A DNA stretch of 64,000 bases from Actinoplanes missouriensis 431 (GTDB lineage: Bacteria; Actinomycetota; Actinomycetes; Mycobacteriales; Micromonosporaceae): positions 1,116,001 through 1,180,000 of the forward strand of contig NC_017093.1 in assembly GCF_000284295.1 (NCBI RefSeq). The letters run 5' to 3'. The translations under genes and the position numbers were made by a program. This document shows, in pieces, positions 24,300 through 32,985 of the stretch (within the stretch, counting starts at the first letter, position 1; each line of letters starts with the position of its first letter). The notes beneath the pieces are model-generated. The model was not told the origin of the DNA. It worked only from the letters and a program-made list of their open reading frames with translations, and did not search any database.

Positions 24300-25388
24300 C
24301 TAGGCGGTCGTGCCGGATCTGTCGTCTGCCTCGTCGCTGGTGGCGTGCTCGACTGCTGCCTCGGCAGCCTCCAGGACCATGGCGGCGTCCGCACTGTCCT
24401 CCGGCGCGGGGGGCACCTCGACGTCGGGCGTGCCGGGGGCGGGCAGGAAGGCGTCGGTCCAGCGGCCCAGCTCACGGAACACTTCGGTGCGCACCTCCTT
24501 GCCGGAGAGGGTGAGGTCGTGCATGCCGCCGTCGAAGCGGGCGATCGTCACCCGGGGGCCGAGGCCGGGCGACCAGCGGGTGATGTGATCCACGTCGAGG
24601 ACGGCGTCGGCCATCCTGGCGTCCTCGTGCCATTCGCGGCCGCGGAACGTGCGTTCCGAGCAGGCGACCAGGACCGGGACGTCTATCGCCAGGCCGGCGC
24701 GGAGGCGGCGCTGGCCGCGGCGTATCGCATCGAGCCAGCCCATCCGGACCGGGAAACCGAGTATCGGCTTCCAGGCCAGGTCGTAGGTCCATTCCCCATG
24801 GTGCTCGCTGTGCAGGCTCTGGCCGTAGAGGCCCAGGGAGGCGGTGGGCATTTTCCGGTACGGGGATCGGCCGTTCACCGCGAGCACCAATGACATCAGC
24901 GGGCGCCGGATCAGCCACGGCAGGTTGAAGTCGAAGAACGGGCTGTTCAGGAACAGTCCGTCGATCAGGTCCTGGCCGGAGCGCGCGTGCGCCCAGAGTG
25001 ACGTGATCAGGCCGCCCGTCGAGTGGCCGGTGACCAGCAGCTGGTTGTGGCCGTCGTCCTCGCGGATGATCCGGGCGGCCTCGTCGAGCTCGGGGAAGTA
25101 CTCGGTGAGGCTGCGGGTGAAGTTCGGTGTCTGGTGGGGGAGCAGGCTGCGGCCGTACTTGCGCAGGTCGAGGGCGTAGAAATCCCAGCCTCGCTCGACG
25201 AAGAAGTCGGCCATGTGGGTCTGGAAGAAGTAGTCCACGAAACCGTGGACGTGCAGCACGGCCCGCCGGGAGGGCCGGTCGGCCCGGCGCCGGACCAGGG
25301 TGGCCACGACCGGGCCCTCGTCGTCGTTACCCAGGTCGATGGTGTGCCGCTCGTACGGCGCGCCCAGAACATCGGTCTCCACGATCAC
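24300..25388 (-). CDS. Alpha/beta hydrolase, lysophospholipase/monoacylglycerol-lipase-like
   Basis: A 362-residue serine hydrolase. The N-terminal oxyanion region is VLHVHGFVDYFFQ, the nucleophile elbow is VTGHSTGG with Ser123, and His290 sits in DGGMHDLT; an acid near 265-268 (VLDVDH) is the likely third member. The 55-residue acidic Ala-rich C-terminal tail is outside the fold. The group acts on short acyl esters; natural substrate unknown. The gene ends just next to tRNA-Arg on the same strand. Confidence 0.82.
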   Translation of the reverse strand: MIVETDVLGAPYERHTIDLGNDDEGPVVATLVRRRADRPSRRAVLHVHGFVDYFFQTHMADFFVERGWDFYALDLRKYGRSLLPHQTPNFTRSLTEYFPELDEAARIIREDDGHNQLLVTGHSTGGLITSLWAHARSGQDLIDGLFLNSPFFDFNLPWLIRRPLMSLVLAVNGRSPYRKMPTASLGLYGQSLHSEHHGEWTYDLAWKPILGFPVRMGWLDAIRRGQRRLRAGLAIDVPVLVACSERTFRGREWHEDARMADAVLDVDHITRWSPGLGPRVTIARFDGGMHDLTLSGKEVRTEVFRELGRWTDAFLPAPGTPDVEVPPAPEDSADAAMVLEAAEAAVEHATSDEADDRSGTTA

Positions 25389-25559
25389 AGGCTACCCACG
25401 AGTAGGCGTCAGCGCGCCATAACAGATCGACCGCTGTGCCGGAATGCCATCCACACTCCGGGGTCCTCCACAGGGCTGAACCGCAAGATCCGCAGGCCGG
25501 GGCCGGGCGCGGCCAAGCTGGCCGCCGACCGATGCGTTCGACGTCCTGAGGAGGAAATC

Positions 25560-26195
25560 GTGTTCGAGACCAGCATCGTGATGGTCGGCAACGTGCTCAC
25601 CGCGCCGGAGTGGCGGCGGATCGAGAGCAGTCAGCATCTGGTGGCGAAGTTCCGGGTGGCATCCACGGCCCGTCGCTGGGACCGGGAGAACAACTGCTGG
25701 GTCGACGGCGACACCATGCGGCTGCGGGTCACCGCCTGGCGCAAGCTCGCCGAAGGGGTGGCGTCGTCGATCGGCGTCGGCGACCCGGTGATCGTCTACG
25801 GACGGATCTACACCCGTGACTGGACCGACGACCAGGGACAGAAACGCCTTTCGTACGAGATGGAGGCGTTCTCGATCGGCCACGACCTGAGCCGGGGCCG
25901 GGGCCGGTTCTTCCGCAACCGGCCGGCCCCGGCGCTGGCGGTCGTCGAGGACGCGGAGGCCGACGCCCTGGTGCGTGGTGAGCCGTCGGTCGCCGTCGAC
26001 GAGTCGGAGGCGCCGGTGCGGTTCGGCGACGGCGTCGGCGAGCCGGTTCCCGGCGAGATGGAGCCCAGCTTCCTCGAAGTGGTGGCCGGGCTGTCCGACG
26101 AGCCGGAGCCGGAAGAGGAGGAGGAAGAAAAGGAGGAGGAGACCGCACCGCGGCGTTCCCGGCGTGGCGCCAAGCGCGAGCCCGTCGCGGCCTGA
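25560..26195 (+). CDS. Single-stranded DNA-binding protein paralogue
   Basis: A 211-residue protein whose first 115 residues match the SSB OB fold: VMVGNVLTAPEWRRIES, VAKFRVASTARRWDR, LRVTAWRKLAEGVASSIGVGDPVIVYGRI and YEMEAFSIGHDL. The long tail is acidic (EPEPEEEEEEKEEE) but ends in basic residues and lacks the DDDxPF tip used by canonical SSB to recruit partners. This suggests a specialised paralogue like mycobacterial SsbB (Rv2478c), whose neighbour there is ettA. Strong GAGGAGG precedes GTG 25560. Confidence 0.85.
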   Translation: MFETSIVMVGNVLTAPEWRRIESSQHLVAKFRVASTARRWDRENNCWVDGDTMRLRVTAWRKLAEGVASSIGVGDPVIVYGRIYTRDWTDDQGQKRLSYEMEAFSIGHDLSRGRGRFFRNRPAPALAVVEDAEADALVRGEPSVAVDESEAPVRFGDGVGEPVPGEMEPSFLEVVAGLSDEPEPEEEEEEKEEETAPRRSRRGAKREPVAA

Positions 26196-26253
26196 GGCAT
26201 TGCTCCGCCGCCGCCCGGAGGCATTCTCCCGGTGAACTCCGGCGCGGTGGCGC

Positions 26254-26296
26254 CCGGCGGTCCGGCTCGGTAGGGGTCACCGGGCCGGACCGCCGG
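26254..26296 (+). terminator. Hairpin after the SSB paralogue
   Basis: CCGGCGGTCCGGC (26254-26266) pairs perfectly over 13 bp with GCCGGACCGCCGG (26284-26296), loop 17 nt. No U tract, but the position 58 nt after the stop fits a terminator. Confidence 0.65.
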
Positions 26297-26453
26297 TTGC
26301 CCGACATGCCCTCGGGGAGGGGGTGCGTGTGCCGACTTTGCGCACGTGGACATGTTCCTACGAACAGGATGGGCCGATCGTGCCGATGCTTCCGGCCGCC
26401 AGTCGGAGCGGCCCGGGTGGGTGTCCGGGGCCGCGACCCGGCAAACTGGACGC

Positions 26454-26918
26454 GTGCTGCTTAAGGACATCCGCGCCATCGTGAGCGAGCCGGTGGTGCT
26501 CTCGCCGGAGGACCCGTCGGCTGAGAACGCGAACACGAACTGGTTCGGGGCTCCACCGCACGAGCGCATGGGCCTCTCCGCGGACGAGGTGGTGGCCACG
26601 CTGGAGGAGACCGCCTTCGTGCTCCGCGAGCAGGTGGCCGGGGCCGGGCACCAGGGGTCCGCCACGTTCTACGTGTGGCACGACGCGGTGGCCGGGCAGC
26701 TGCGGTGCTCGGCGGGCACGTGCAAGCCGAGCGATCTGCCGTTCGAGACGCCCTACCAGGTGACCGACGATCTGCGGGCCATCGTCGTCGAGTTCCTGGA
26801 GGATCGGGCGCCGGGTTCGATCGCCTGGGGCCAGATGGAGCCGGTGCCGTACCCGGAGGAGACCGACGAGGCCGGCCTGGCGGTGTGGGCGTTCGACCTG
26901 ACGCCGTTCGGCCGGTGA
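26454..26918 (+). CDS. Conserved-looking soluble protein, unknown function
   Basis: 154 residues from GTG 26454. The sequence is well-folded looking, with alternating hydrophobic strands (SATFYVWHDAVAGQLRCSAG, SIAWGQMEPVPYPEE) and a helix near the middle, but I recognise no family. The stop overlaps the start of cobD by 4 nt (GTGA), so the two are translationally coupled; a role in cobalamin metabolism is possible only by association. Confidence 0.68.
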   Translation: MLLKDIRAIVSEPVVLSPEDPSAENANTNWFGAPPHERMGLSADEVVATLEETAFVLREQVAGAGHQGSATFYVWHDAVAGQLRCSAGTCKPSDLPFETPYQVTDDLRAIVVEFLEDRAPGSIAWGQMEPVPYPEETDEAGLAVWAFDLTPFGR

Positions 26919-27026
26919 AGCCGAGCAAACTGGTCAAGCTGGTGAAGCCGAACAAACTGGTCAGGCCGATGAAGCTGGGCACACCGGTCAAGCTGGTCAA
27001 ACCGGGAAAGCTGGTGACGCCGGTGG
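26915..27026 (+). repeat. Degenerate AAGCTGGTCAAGCCG repeats at cobD start
   Basis: Seven or so copies of a 12-24 bp unit built from AAGCTGGTCAA and CCG encode Lys-Leu-Val-Lys-Pro strings. They lie exactly at the 5' end of the cobD frame and have no counterpart in known CobD proteins. Confidence 0.75.
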
Positions 27027-27976
27027 GCGCCGCCGACGCGGCGGGACTGATCGCGGGATACTTGCTCGACGCCGCACTCGGCGATCCCCACCGGTTCCAC
27101 CCGGTCGCCGGGTTCGGCACCGTAGCGGGCGCTCTGGAGCGGCGGATCCATCGGCCGAACCGGACCGCGGGCGCCGCCTTCACCGCGATCGCGGTCGGTG
27201 TTCCGGCGCTGGCCGGGCTCGCGGCGGCGCGGCTGACCCGGCGGCATCCGGCTGCCCGGTTCGCGGTCACCGCCGCGGCGACCTGGACGGTGCTCGGCGC
27301 CCGTACCCTCCGGTGGGAGAGCCGGACGATGGCCCGGCACCTGACCGCCGGAGATCTGCCGGCCGCCCGGGGCCGGCTCGGTCACCTCTGTGGCCGTGAT
27401 CCGTCGGCGCTGGACGAGCCGGAACTCGCCCGGGCGACGGTGGAGTCGGTCGCGGAGAACACGTCCGACGCGGTGGTCGCGCCGCTCTTCTGGGGTGCGC
27501 TGCTCGGGCCGGCCGGGCTGCTCGGTTACCGGGCCGCCAACACGCTCGACGCGATGGTCGGGCACCGGTCGCCGCGGTACGCCCGGTTCGGGACGCCGTC
27601 GGCCCGGCTCGACGACGTGCTGAACCTGGCGCCGTCCCGGCTCACCGGCCTGCTCACGGTCGCGGTGGCGCCGGTGGCGGGCGGAACGCCCGCGGAGACG
27701 CTGCGGGTGTGGCGTCGCGATCGCAACGATCATCCGTCGCCGAACGCGGGCCAGTGCGAGTCGGCGATGGCCGGTGCGCTCGGGGTGCGCCTCGGCGGGC
27801 GCAACGTCTATTTCGGGCGGAGTGAGGTGCGGCCGTTCCTCGGCGACGGCCCGCGCCCGAAGGCCGTGCATCTGCGGCGGGCCGCGCGGGTGTCCGGCGC
27901 GGTCGGCGCGGCCGCTGCCCTGCTGGCGGCGGCAGTCGCCGCGGCCAGAGGATCCACTTCCCGGGGTACGCCCTAA
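26915..27976 (+). CDS. cobD: Adenosylcobinamide-phosphate synthase (CobD/CbiB)
   Basis: 353 residues, a membrane enzyme that attaches aminopropanol to cobyric acid. Diagnostic segments are LIAGYLLDAALGDPHRFHPVAGFG, RARTLRWES-like region, LARATVESVAENTSDAVVAPLFWGALLGP, RAANTLDAMVGH and SPNAGQCESAMAGALGVRLGG. The first 40 residues are an odd low-complexity string of KLVKPNKLV-type units encoded by a short repeat, so the biological start may be further in, near GTG codons around 27014. The stop overlaps the convergent ArsR-type gene by 4 nt. Confidence 0.9.
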   Translation: MKPSKLVKLVKPNKLVRPMKLGTPVKLVKPGKLVTPVGAADAAGLIAGYLLDAALGDPHRFHPVAGFGTVAGALERRIHRPNRTAGAAFTAIAVGVPALAGLAAARLTRRHPAARFAVTAAATWTVLGARTLRWESRTMARHLTAGDLPAARGRLGHLCGRDPSALDEPELARATVESVAENTSDAVVAPLFWGALLGPAGLLGYRAANTLDAMVGHRSPRYARFGTPSARLDDVLNLAPSRLTGLLTVAVAPVAGGTPAETLRVWRRDRNDHPSPNAGQCESAMAGALGVRLGGRNVYFGRSEVRPFLGDGPRPKAVHLRRAARVSGAVGAAAALLAAAVAAARGSTSRGTP

Positions 27977-28755
27977 GCCCGCTCGCCGGCGTGCATCTCC
28001 CAGGGCGCCTGCGGGAGCACCCGCCCGGTCTCCAGCAGTGATTTCAGGTTCGCCATCACCGCGGGCCAACCGGCCGAGACCAGGTCGGCGTCCTCGGCGC
28101 TCGGGAGGTTCTCGTGGGTGACGGTCAGCCGGACGATCTCGTGGTGCGGCTCGACCAGGAACGTCACCGTCGACGCGTCCGGCCCCGCTCCGGAACCGGC
28201 CTCTCCGAACGTCATCACCAGGCGGGTCGGTGGATCCGCCTCGAGGACCACGCCGCCGCCGTCGGCGATGCCGGAGCCGTCGGTGCGCCGATGCTCCCAG
28301 GGCGAGCCGGGCTGCCAGTCGGAGACGTTGCTGTGCCCCCAGAAGTCGCCGGTCAGGTCGGCCGAGGTGAGCGCCTCCCAGACCCGCTCGGGGGTGGCGT
28401 GGATGTAGGTCACGTACACGAAGCTGGGTTTCATCGGTGGCTCCTCCGCGTGTCGGCGGATCGCGTCGAGGGTCCGCAGCCGGGGCTCCTCGAACGGGCT
28501 GATCCATCGCTGCTGCAACTCGTGGATCGGAACCGGGTTGAGGTAGTGCCATCTCTCCCGGCCCCGCCGGACGGTGCTGATCAGGTTCGCTTCCGCCAGC
28601 ACGTCGAGGTGCTGGGTGACGGACTGCCGGGTCATGTCGAGGCGGGAGCAGAGCCGGCCGAGCGTCTGACCGTTCTCCTCGCGCAGGCTGTCGAGCAGCC
28701 GGCGCCGGCTCGGATCGGCGAGCGCCTTGAACACCCTGTCCATCTCACCGGCCAT
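27973..28755 (-). CDS. ArsR-type DNA-binding domain fused to SRPBCC (AHSA1) domain
   Basis: About 260 residues from ATG 28755 (or 28743). Residues 1-105 form a winged helix typical of ArsR repressors (FKALADPSRRRLLDSLREE, LDMTRQSVTQHLDVLAEANLI, then a RGRERWHYLNP wing). Residues 110-255 form a START/SRPBCC domain of the AHSA1 type (SFVYVTYIHATPERVWEALT). In many genomes these are two adjacent genes; here one chain couples ligand pocket and DNA binding. It is convergent with cobD, sharing 4 nt. Ligand unknown. Confidence 0.85.
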   Translation of the reverse strand: MAGEMDRVFKALADPSRRRLLDSLREENGQTLGRLCSRLDMTRQSVTQHLDVLAEANLISTVRRGRERWHYLNPVPIHELQQRWISPFEEPRLRTLDAIRRHAEEPPMKPSFVYVTYIHATPERVWEALTSADLTGDFWGHSNVSDWQPGSPWEHRRTDGSGIADGGGVVLEADPPTRLVMTFGEAGSGAGPDASTVTFLVEPHHEIVRLTVTHENLPSAEDADLVSAGWPAVMANLKSLLETGRVLPQAPWEMHAGERA

Positions 28756-28814
28756 GACCTGCATTGTGCAGGCAAATGACTGCATGTTTCAAGGGGAAGT
28801 AGAGTGACACGCTT

Positions 28815-30350
28815 GTGAGAGCGAAGAGCGGTGGCCTTCTGATCGCCGGCACCACGTCGGACGCGGGTAAGAGCGTCGTCACCGCCGGTGTCTGCCGCTG
28901 GCTGCAGCGCAACGGTGTGCGGGTGGCGCCGTTCAAGGCGCAGAACATGTCGAACAACTCGGTGGTCGTGCTCGGCGCCGACGGGCGGGCCGGTGAGATC
29001 GGCCGGGCGCAGGCGATGCAGGCGGCGGCCTGCGGCATCGAGCCCGACCTGCGGTTCAACCCGGTGCTGCTGAAACCGGGCAGCGACAGGTCCAGCCAGG
29101 TGATCCTGATGGGCGAGGCGGTGGACACCGCGACGGCCGCCAACTACCGGTCGCTGAAGCCGAAGCTGGCCGAGACCGCCTACGCCGCGCTGGAGGAGCT
29201 GCGTGCCGAGTACGACGCGGTGATCTGTGAGGGCGCGGGCAGTCCCACCGAGATCAACCTGCGCGACAACGACTTCGTCAACATGGGCCTGGCCCGGCGG
29301 TTCGATCTGCCCACGCTCGTGGTCGGCGACATCGACCGGGGTGGTGTGTTCGCGGCGTTCTTCGGGACGCTCGCGCTGCTGTCGGCCGAGGATCAGCGGC
29401 TGGTCGCGGGCTTTGTGATCAACAAATTCCGGGGCGACCTCGATCTGCTCCGGCCCGGCCTCGACATGATCGGTTCGGCGACCGGGCGGCCGGTGCACGG
29501 CGTGCTGCCGTTCCATCTCGACGTCTGGCTGGACGCCGAGGACTCGCTCGCCTACGGGCGGGTTCTCGGGCGGCCGGGCCCGCCGCGCGGCGCCGATTGG
29601 CTGCGGGTCGCGGTGATCCGGCTGCCCCGGATCTCGAACGCCACCGACGCCGAGGCGCTCGCCGCCGAACCGGGCGTCCAGGTGCGGCTCACCATCGAAC
29701 CCGGTGAGATCGCCGACGCCGATCTGGTGGTGCTGCCCGGCTCGAAGGCGACCGTCAGTGATCTGGAGTGGCTGCGCACCACCGGGCTGGCCGGCGCGGT
29801 GCGGGCACACGCCGCCGCCGGCAAGCCGCTGCTCGGCGTCTGCGGCGGTTTCCAGATGCTCGGCGAGCGCATCCACGACGAGGTGGAGAGCGGCCGCGGC
29901 TCGGTTCCCGGCCTGGGCCTGCTCCCGATCGAGGTGACGTTTGCGGCGCGCAAGACGCTGGCGCGCTCGGCGGGCGCCGGCCTGGGCGCGCCGGTGCGCG
30001 GTTACGAGATCCACCACGGGTACGTGTCGGCGGGCGCCCCCGAACCGCTGCTGCACGACGACGGCGGCCGGCCGGAGGGCGCGATGTCCGCGAACGTCTA
30101 CGGCACGCACTGGCACGGGGCATTCGAGTCGGACGAGTTCCGCCGCCGCTTCCTGACCCGCGCCGCGGCACAGGCCGGCCGGACCGGTTTCACCGTCGCC
30201 CCGGACACCCGGTACGCCGCGATCCGCGAGCGGGCCCTCGACGTGCTCGGTGACCTGGTCGCCGAGCATCTCGACACCGACGCCCTGTGGCGGCTGATCG
30301 AGAACGGCCCACCAGCCGGCCTGCCGTTCGTCCCGCCGGGCGCCCCGTAG
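28815..30350 (+). CDS. cobQ: Cobyric acid synthase
   Basis: 511 residues. It amidates four side chains of adenosylcobyrinic acid a,c-diamide using glutamine and ATP. P-loop-like GTTSDAGKS at 12-20, [11 protein letters not shown] signature, [12 protein letters not shown] in the second half, and the glutaminase domain with Cys343 ([10 protein letters not shown]) and His in YGTHWHG (432 or 434). It starts at GTG 28815; downstream stop leads into an M48 peptidase gene 96 nt later. Divergent from the ArsR-SRPBCC gene. Confidence 0.95.
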   Translation: MRAKSGGLLIAGTTSDAGKSVVTAGVCRWLQRNGVRVAPFKAQNMSNNSVVVLGADGRAGEIGRAQAMQAAACGIEPDLRFNPVLLKPGSDRSSQVILMGEAVDTATAANYRSLKPKLAETAYAALEELRAEYDAVICEGAGSPTEINLRDNDFVNMGLARRFDLPTLVVGDIDRGGVFAAFFGTLALLSAEDQRLVAGFVINKFRGDLDLLRPGLDMIGSATGRPVHGVLPFHLDVWLDAEDSLAYGRVLGRPGPPRGADWLRVAVIRLPRISNATDAEALAAEPGVQVRLTIEPGEIADADLVVLPGSKATVSDLEWLRTTGLAGAVRAHAAAGKPLLGVCGGFQMLGERIHDEVESGRGSVPGLGLLPIEVTFAARKTLARSAGAGLGAPVRGYEIHHGYVSAGAPEPLLHDDGGRPEGAMSANVYGTHWHGAFESDEFRRRFLTRAAAQAGRTGFTVAPDTRYAAIRERALDVLGDLVAEHLDTDALWRLIENGPPAGLPFVPPGAP

Positions 30351-30446
30351 GGGTTCGTCCCTGACGACAGGGTTGCGTCTCGCGCGTACGTTGGTCCCGG
30401 ACGCAGCCATGACTGCCGCGCTGGCGGCGGGGATCGGGGTGAACCC

Positions 30447-31565
30447 ATGACGACTTCCGATGATGCCAACCCGCCGGTGCGACGCCGGGTGACCCTGACC
30501 GGGATCAGCTCGCGGGCCTGGGAGCACCCGGCCGACCGGGGCGCCCTCTCCGCGCTGCGTGAGCTGCGCGGTTTCGACGACGTGGTGAAGACCTTCTTCG
30601 GCATGTGGAACGAGCGCGGTTTCCGGCTCGCCTTCCTGGCCGGCTCGATCCGTGTCGACCACCGGCAGTACCCACGGGTCTACCAGCGCTTCACCGAGGC
30701 CGCCGCCACGCTCGACGTGCCGAGCCTCCCGGAGCTCTACGTCACGCAGAACCCGATCATCACGGGTCAGGCGATCGGTCTGGACAAGCCGTTCATCGTG
30801 ATCAGCACGGGCGCGGTGGAGCGGCTCGACGACGACGAGCTGCGCGCCCTGCTCGGGCACGAGCTGGGCCACGTGGGCAGCGGCCACGCCGTCTACAAGA
30901 CCATCATGTCGATCCTGACCAGCTGGGCGGCGAACCTGAGCTGGCTGCCGATCGGCGCGATCGCGCTGCGGGCGATCATCGCGGCGATGCTGGAGTGGTG
31001 GCGCAAGGCCGAGCTCTCCGCCGACCGGGCCGGGCTGCTCGCCGGTCAGGACCCGGCGGCCTCGTTGCGCCTGCTGATGAAACTGGCCGGCGGCGGCGAC
31101 CTCTCGCAGATCGACACCGCGGCGTTCCTGGAGCAGGCCGGGGAGTACGAGGGCGGCGGCGATCTGCGCGACAGTCTCCACAAGCTGGGCATGGTCGCGT
31201 GGAGTACCCACCCGGTTCCCGTGGCCCGCGCCTCCGAGCTGCGCAAATGGATCGACTCGGGGGAGTACGCGCGAATCATCGGCGGCGACTACCCGCGCCG
31301 CGACTCGGACGGCGACGCGTCGGTCTCCGAGGACGTCAAGGAGGCCGCGAAGGCGTACCGCAAGGACTTCGCCGAGTCGCAGGACCCGCTGGTCGGGCTG
31401 CTGCGCCGGGTCGGCGGCGGCGCGTCCGACATGGCGGGCATGGCCGCCGGCCGGGCGATGAACTGGGCGGCCGACGCCCGGCGCCGCAGCCGCGGCCCGG
31501 ACGGCGGGACGAACGGCGACGCCAACGGCGGGACGAACGGGAGCGACAGCACCCCGGAGGCTTGA
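30447..31565 (+). CDS. M48-family zinc metalloprotease (HtpX/Ste24-like)
   Basis: 372 residues. Zinc motif HELGH at 138-142 with a third Glu ligand near residue 195 (KAELSADRAGLLAG). Unlike HtpX it lacks two strong N-terminal helices; one hydrophobic stretch follows the zinc motif, so membrane attachment is weak. The last 60 residues are low complexity (Gly/Asn/Thr, NGGTNGDAN). It may degrade misfolded membrane or surface proteins. Followed by an M20 peptidase gene after 51 nt. Confidence 0.82.
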   Translation: MTTSDDANPPVRRRVTLTGISSRAWEHPADRGALSALRELRGFDDVVKTFFGMWNERGFRLAFLAGSIRVDHRQYPRVYQRFTEAAATLDVPSLPELYVTQNPIITGQAIGLDKPFIVISTGAVERLDDDELRALLGHELGHVGSGHAVYKTIMSILTSWAANLSWLPIGAIALRAIIAAMLEWWRKAELSADRAGLLAGQDPAASLRLLMKLAGGGDLSQIDTAAFLEQAGEYEGGGDLRDSLHKLGMVAWSTHPVPVARASELRKWIDSGEYARIIGGDYPRRDSDGDASVSEDVKEAAKAYRKDFAESQDPLVGLLRRVGGGASDMAGMAAGRAMNWAADARRRSRGPDGGTNGDANGGTNGSDSTPEA

Positions 31566-31616
31566 TCCGCCGATGCGGGCCGGTGCGGGCCACCGCACAG
31601 GCCTACGATCGGCGGC

Positions 31617-32972
31617 ATGAGCCTGAGTGAATCCGATCTGCGCGCTGCGATCCAGCGCGAGCTGCCCGGTGTCCGCGCCGACCTGGAACGGTTGGTGCGG
31701 ATCCCGGGCATCGCTTTTGAAGGTTTCGACCACTCGCACGTCGAGCGTTCCGCCGAGGCGGTCGCCGAGCTGTTGCGCGGGTGCGGGCTCGACACCGAGA
31801 TCGTCCGGCACGGCGGCCAGCCCGCCGTGATCGGCCGTAAGGCGGCACCGGCCGGCGCGCCGACCGTGCTGCTCTACGCGCACCACGACGTCCAGCCGGC
31901 CGGTGACCCCGCACTCTGGACGAGCGACCCGTTCGAGCCGGTGGAGCGGGACGGCCGCCTCTACGGCCGCGGCGCCGCCGACGACAAGGCGGGGGTGATG
32001 GCGCACGTCGCGGCACTGCGCGCGTTCGGTGACCAGCTGCCGGTCGGCGTGGTGGTCTTCGTCGAGGGCGAGGAGGAGTACGGCTCCGACTCCCTGGACA
32101 CGATCATCCACGAGCACCTGGAGGAGCTGCGGTCCGATGTCATCGTGATCGCCGACTCCGGCAACTGGGACATCGGGCAGCCCGCGCTGACCACCTCTCT
32201 GCGCGGTCTGGTCAACATGTTCGCCGAGGTCCGTGTGCTGAAGAGCGCGGTGCACAGCGGCATGTTCGGCGGCCCTGTCCCGGACGCGCTGATCACCCTG
32301 GTCCGGCTGCTGGCGACGCTGCACGACGACACCGGCGAGGTCGCCGTCGAGGGCCTGGTCGGCCGGGAGGGCGCGAGCGTCGACTATCCGGCGGACCGGT
32401 TCCGCCACGAGGCCGGGATGCTCGACGGGGTCGAGTTCATCGGCAAGGGGACGATCACCGACCGGATCTGGACCAAGCCGGCGATCGCGGTGCTCGGCAT
32501 CGACGCGCCGCGCACGCTGGAGGCGGCGAACGCGCTGCAGCCGTCCGCCCGCGCCAAGATCAGCATCCGGCTGGCGCCCGGTGAGGACCCGGCGTCCGCC
32601 TTCACCGCCGTCTCCGAGCACCTGAAGCGGAACGTCCCGTGGGGCGCTCAGCTGACCCTGGAGCTGGAGAGCGACGGCCAGCCGTGCGTGATCGACGCGA
32701 CCGGGCCGGCCTACGAAGCGGCCCGCGCCGCGTTCCGGGCCGCCTGGGACGGCACCGAGCCGGTCGACATGGGTGTCGGCGGCTCGATCCCGTTCATCGC
32801 CACGTTCCAGGAGCTCTTCCCGGACGCGGCGATCCTCGTGACCGGCGTGGAGGACCCGTACTCGAGCGCGCACGGACCCGACGAGAGCCTGCACCTCGGT
32901 GAGTTCGAGCGCGTCTGCGTCGCCGAGGCCCTGCTCCTCAAGAACGTCGCGGAGACCCTGACCGGAAACTGA
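31617..32972 (+). CDS. M20-family dipeptidase/metallopeptidase
   Basis: 451 residues. Zn-binding residues occur in LLYAHHDVQP (His, Asp), GRGAADDKAGV (bridging Asp), EGEEEYGSDS (catalytic Glu and ligand Glu) and near the C terminus GVEDPYSSAHGPDE (His). Central lid domain is present. This subgroup (M20A/CPG2-like cytosolic dipeptidases) hydrolyses dipeptides or acyl amino acids. Probably in one operon with the M48 gene upstream and the flavin monooxygenase 13 nt downstream. Confidence 0.88.
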   Translation: MSLSESDLRAAIQRELPGVRADLERLVRIPGIAFEGFDHSHVERSAEAVAELLRGCGLDTEIVRHGGQPAVIGRKAAPAGAPTVLLYAHHDVQPAGDPALWTSDPFEPVERDGRLYGRGAADDKAGVMAHVAALRAFGDQLPVGVVVFVEGEEEYGSDSLDTIIHEHLEELRSDVIVIADSGNWDIGQPALTTSLRGLVNMFAEVRVLKSAVHSGMFGGPVPDALITLVRLLATLHDDTGEVAVEGLVGREGASVDYPADRFRHEAGMLDGVEFIGKGTITDRIWTKPAIAVLGIDAPRTLEAANALQPSARAKISIRLAPGEDPASAFTAVSEHLKRNVPWGAQLTLELESDGQPCVIDATGPAYEAARAAFRAAWDGTEPVDMGVGGSIPFIATFQELFPDAAILVTGVEDPYSSAHGPDESLHLGEFERVCVAEALLLKNVAETLTGN

Positions 32973-32985
32973 AACGGAGTGGCCG

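Noticed and set aside
24642..24658. GGAACGTGCGTTCC palindrome resembling a LexA box
   Set aside because: It lies inside the hydrolase coding sequence and has G/C in the outer positions where the SOS consensus needs T and A; treated as chance.
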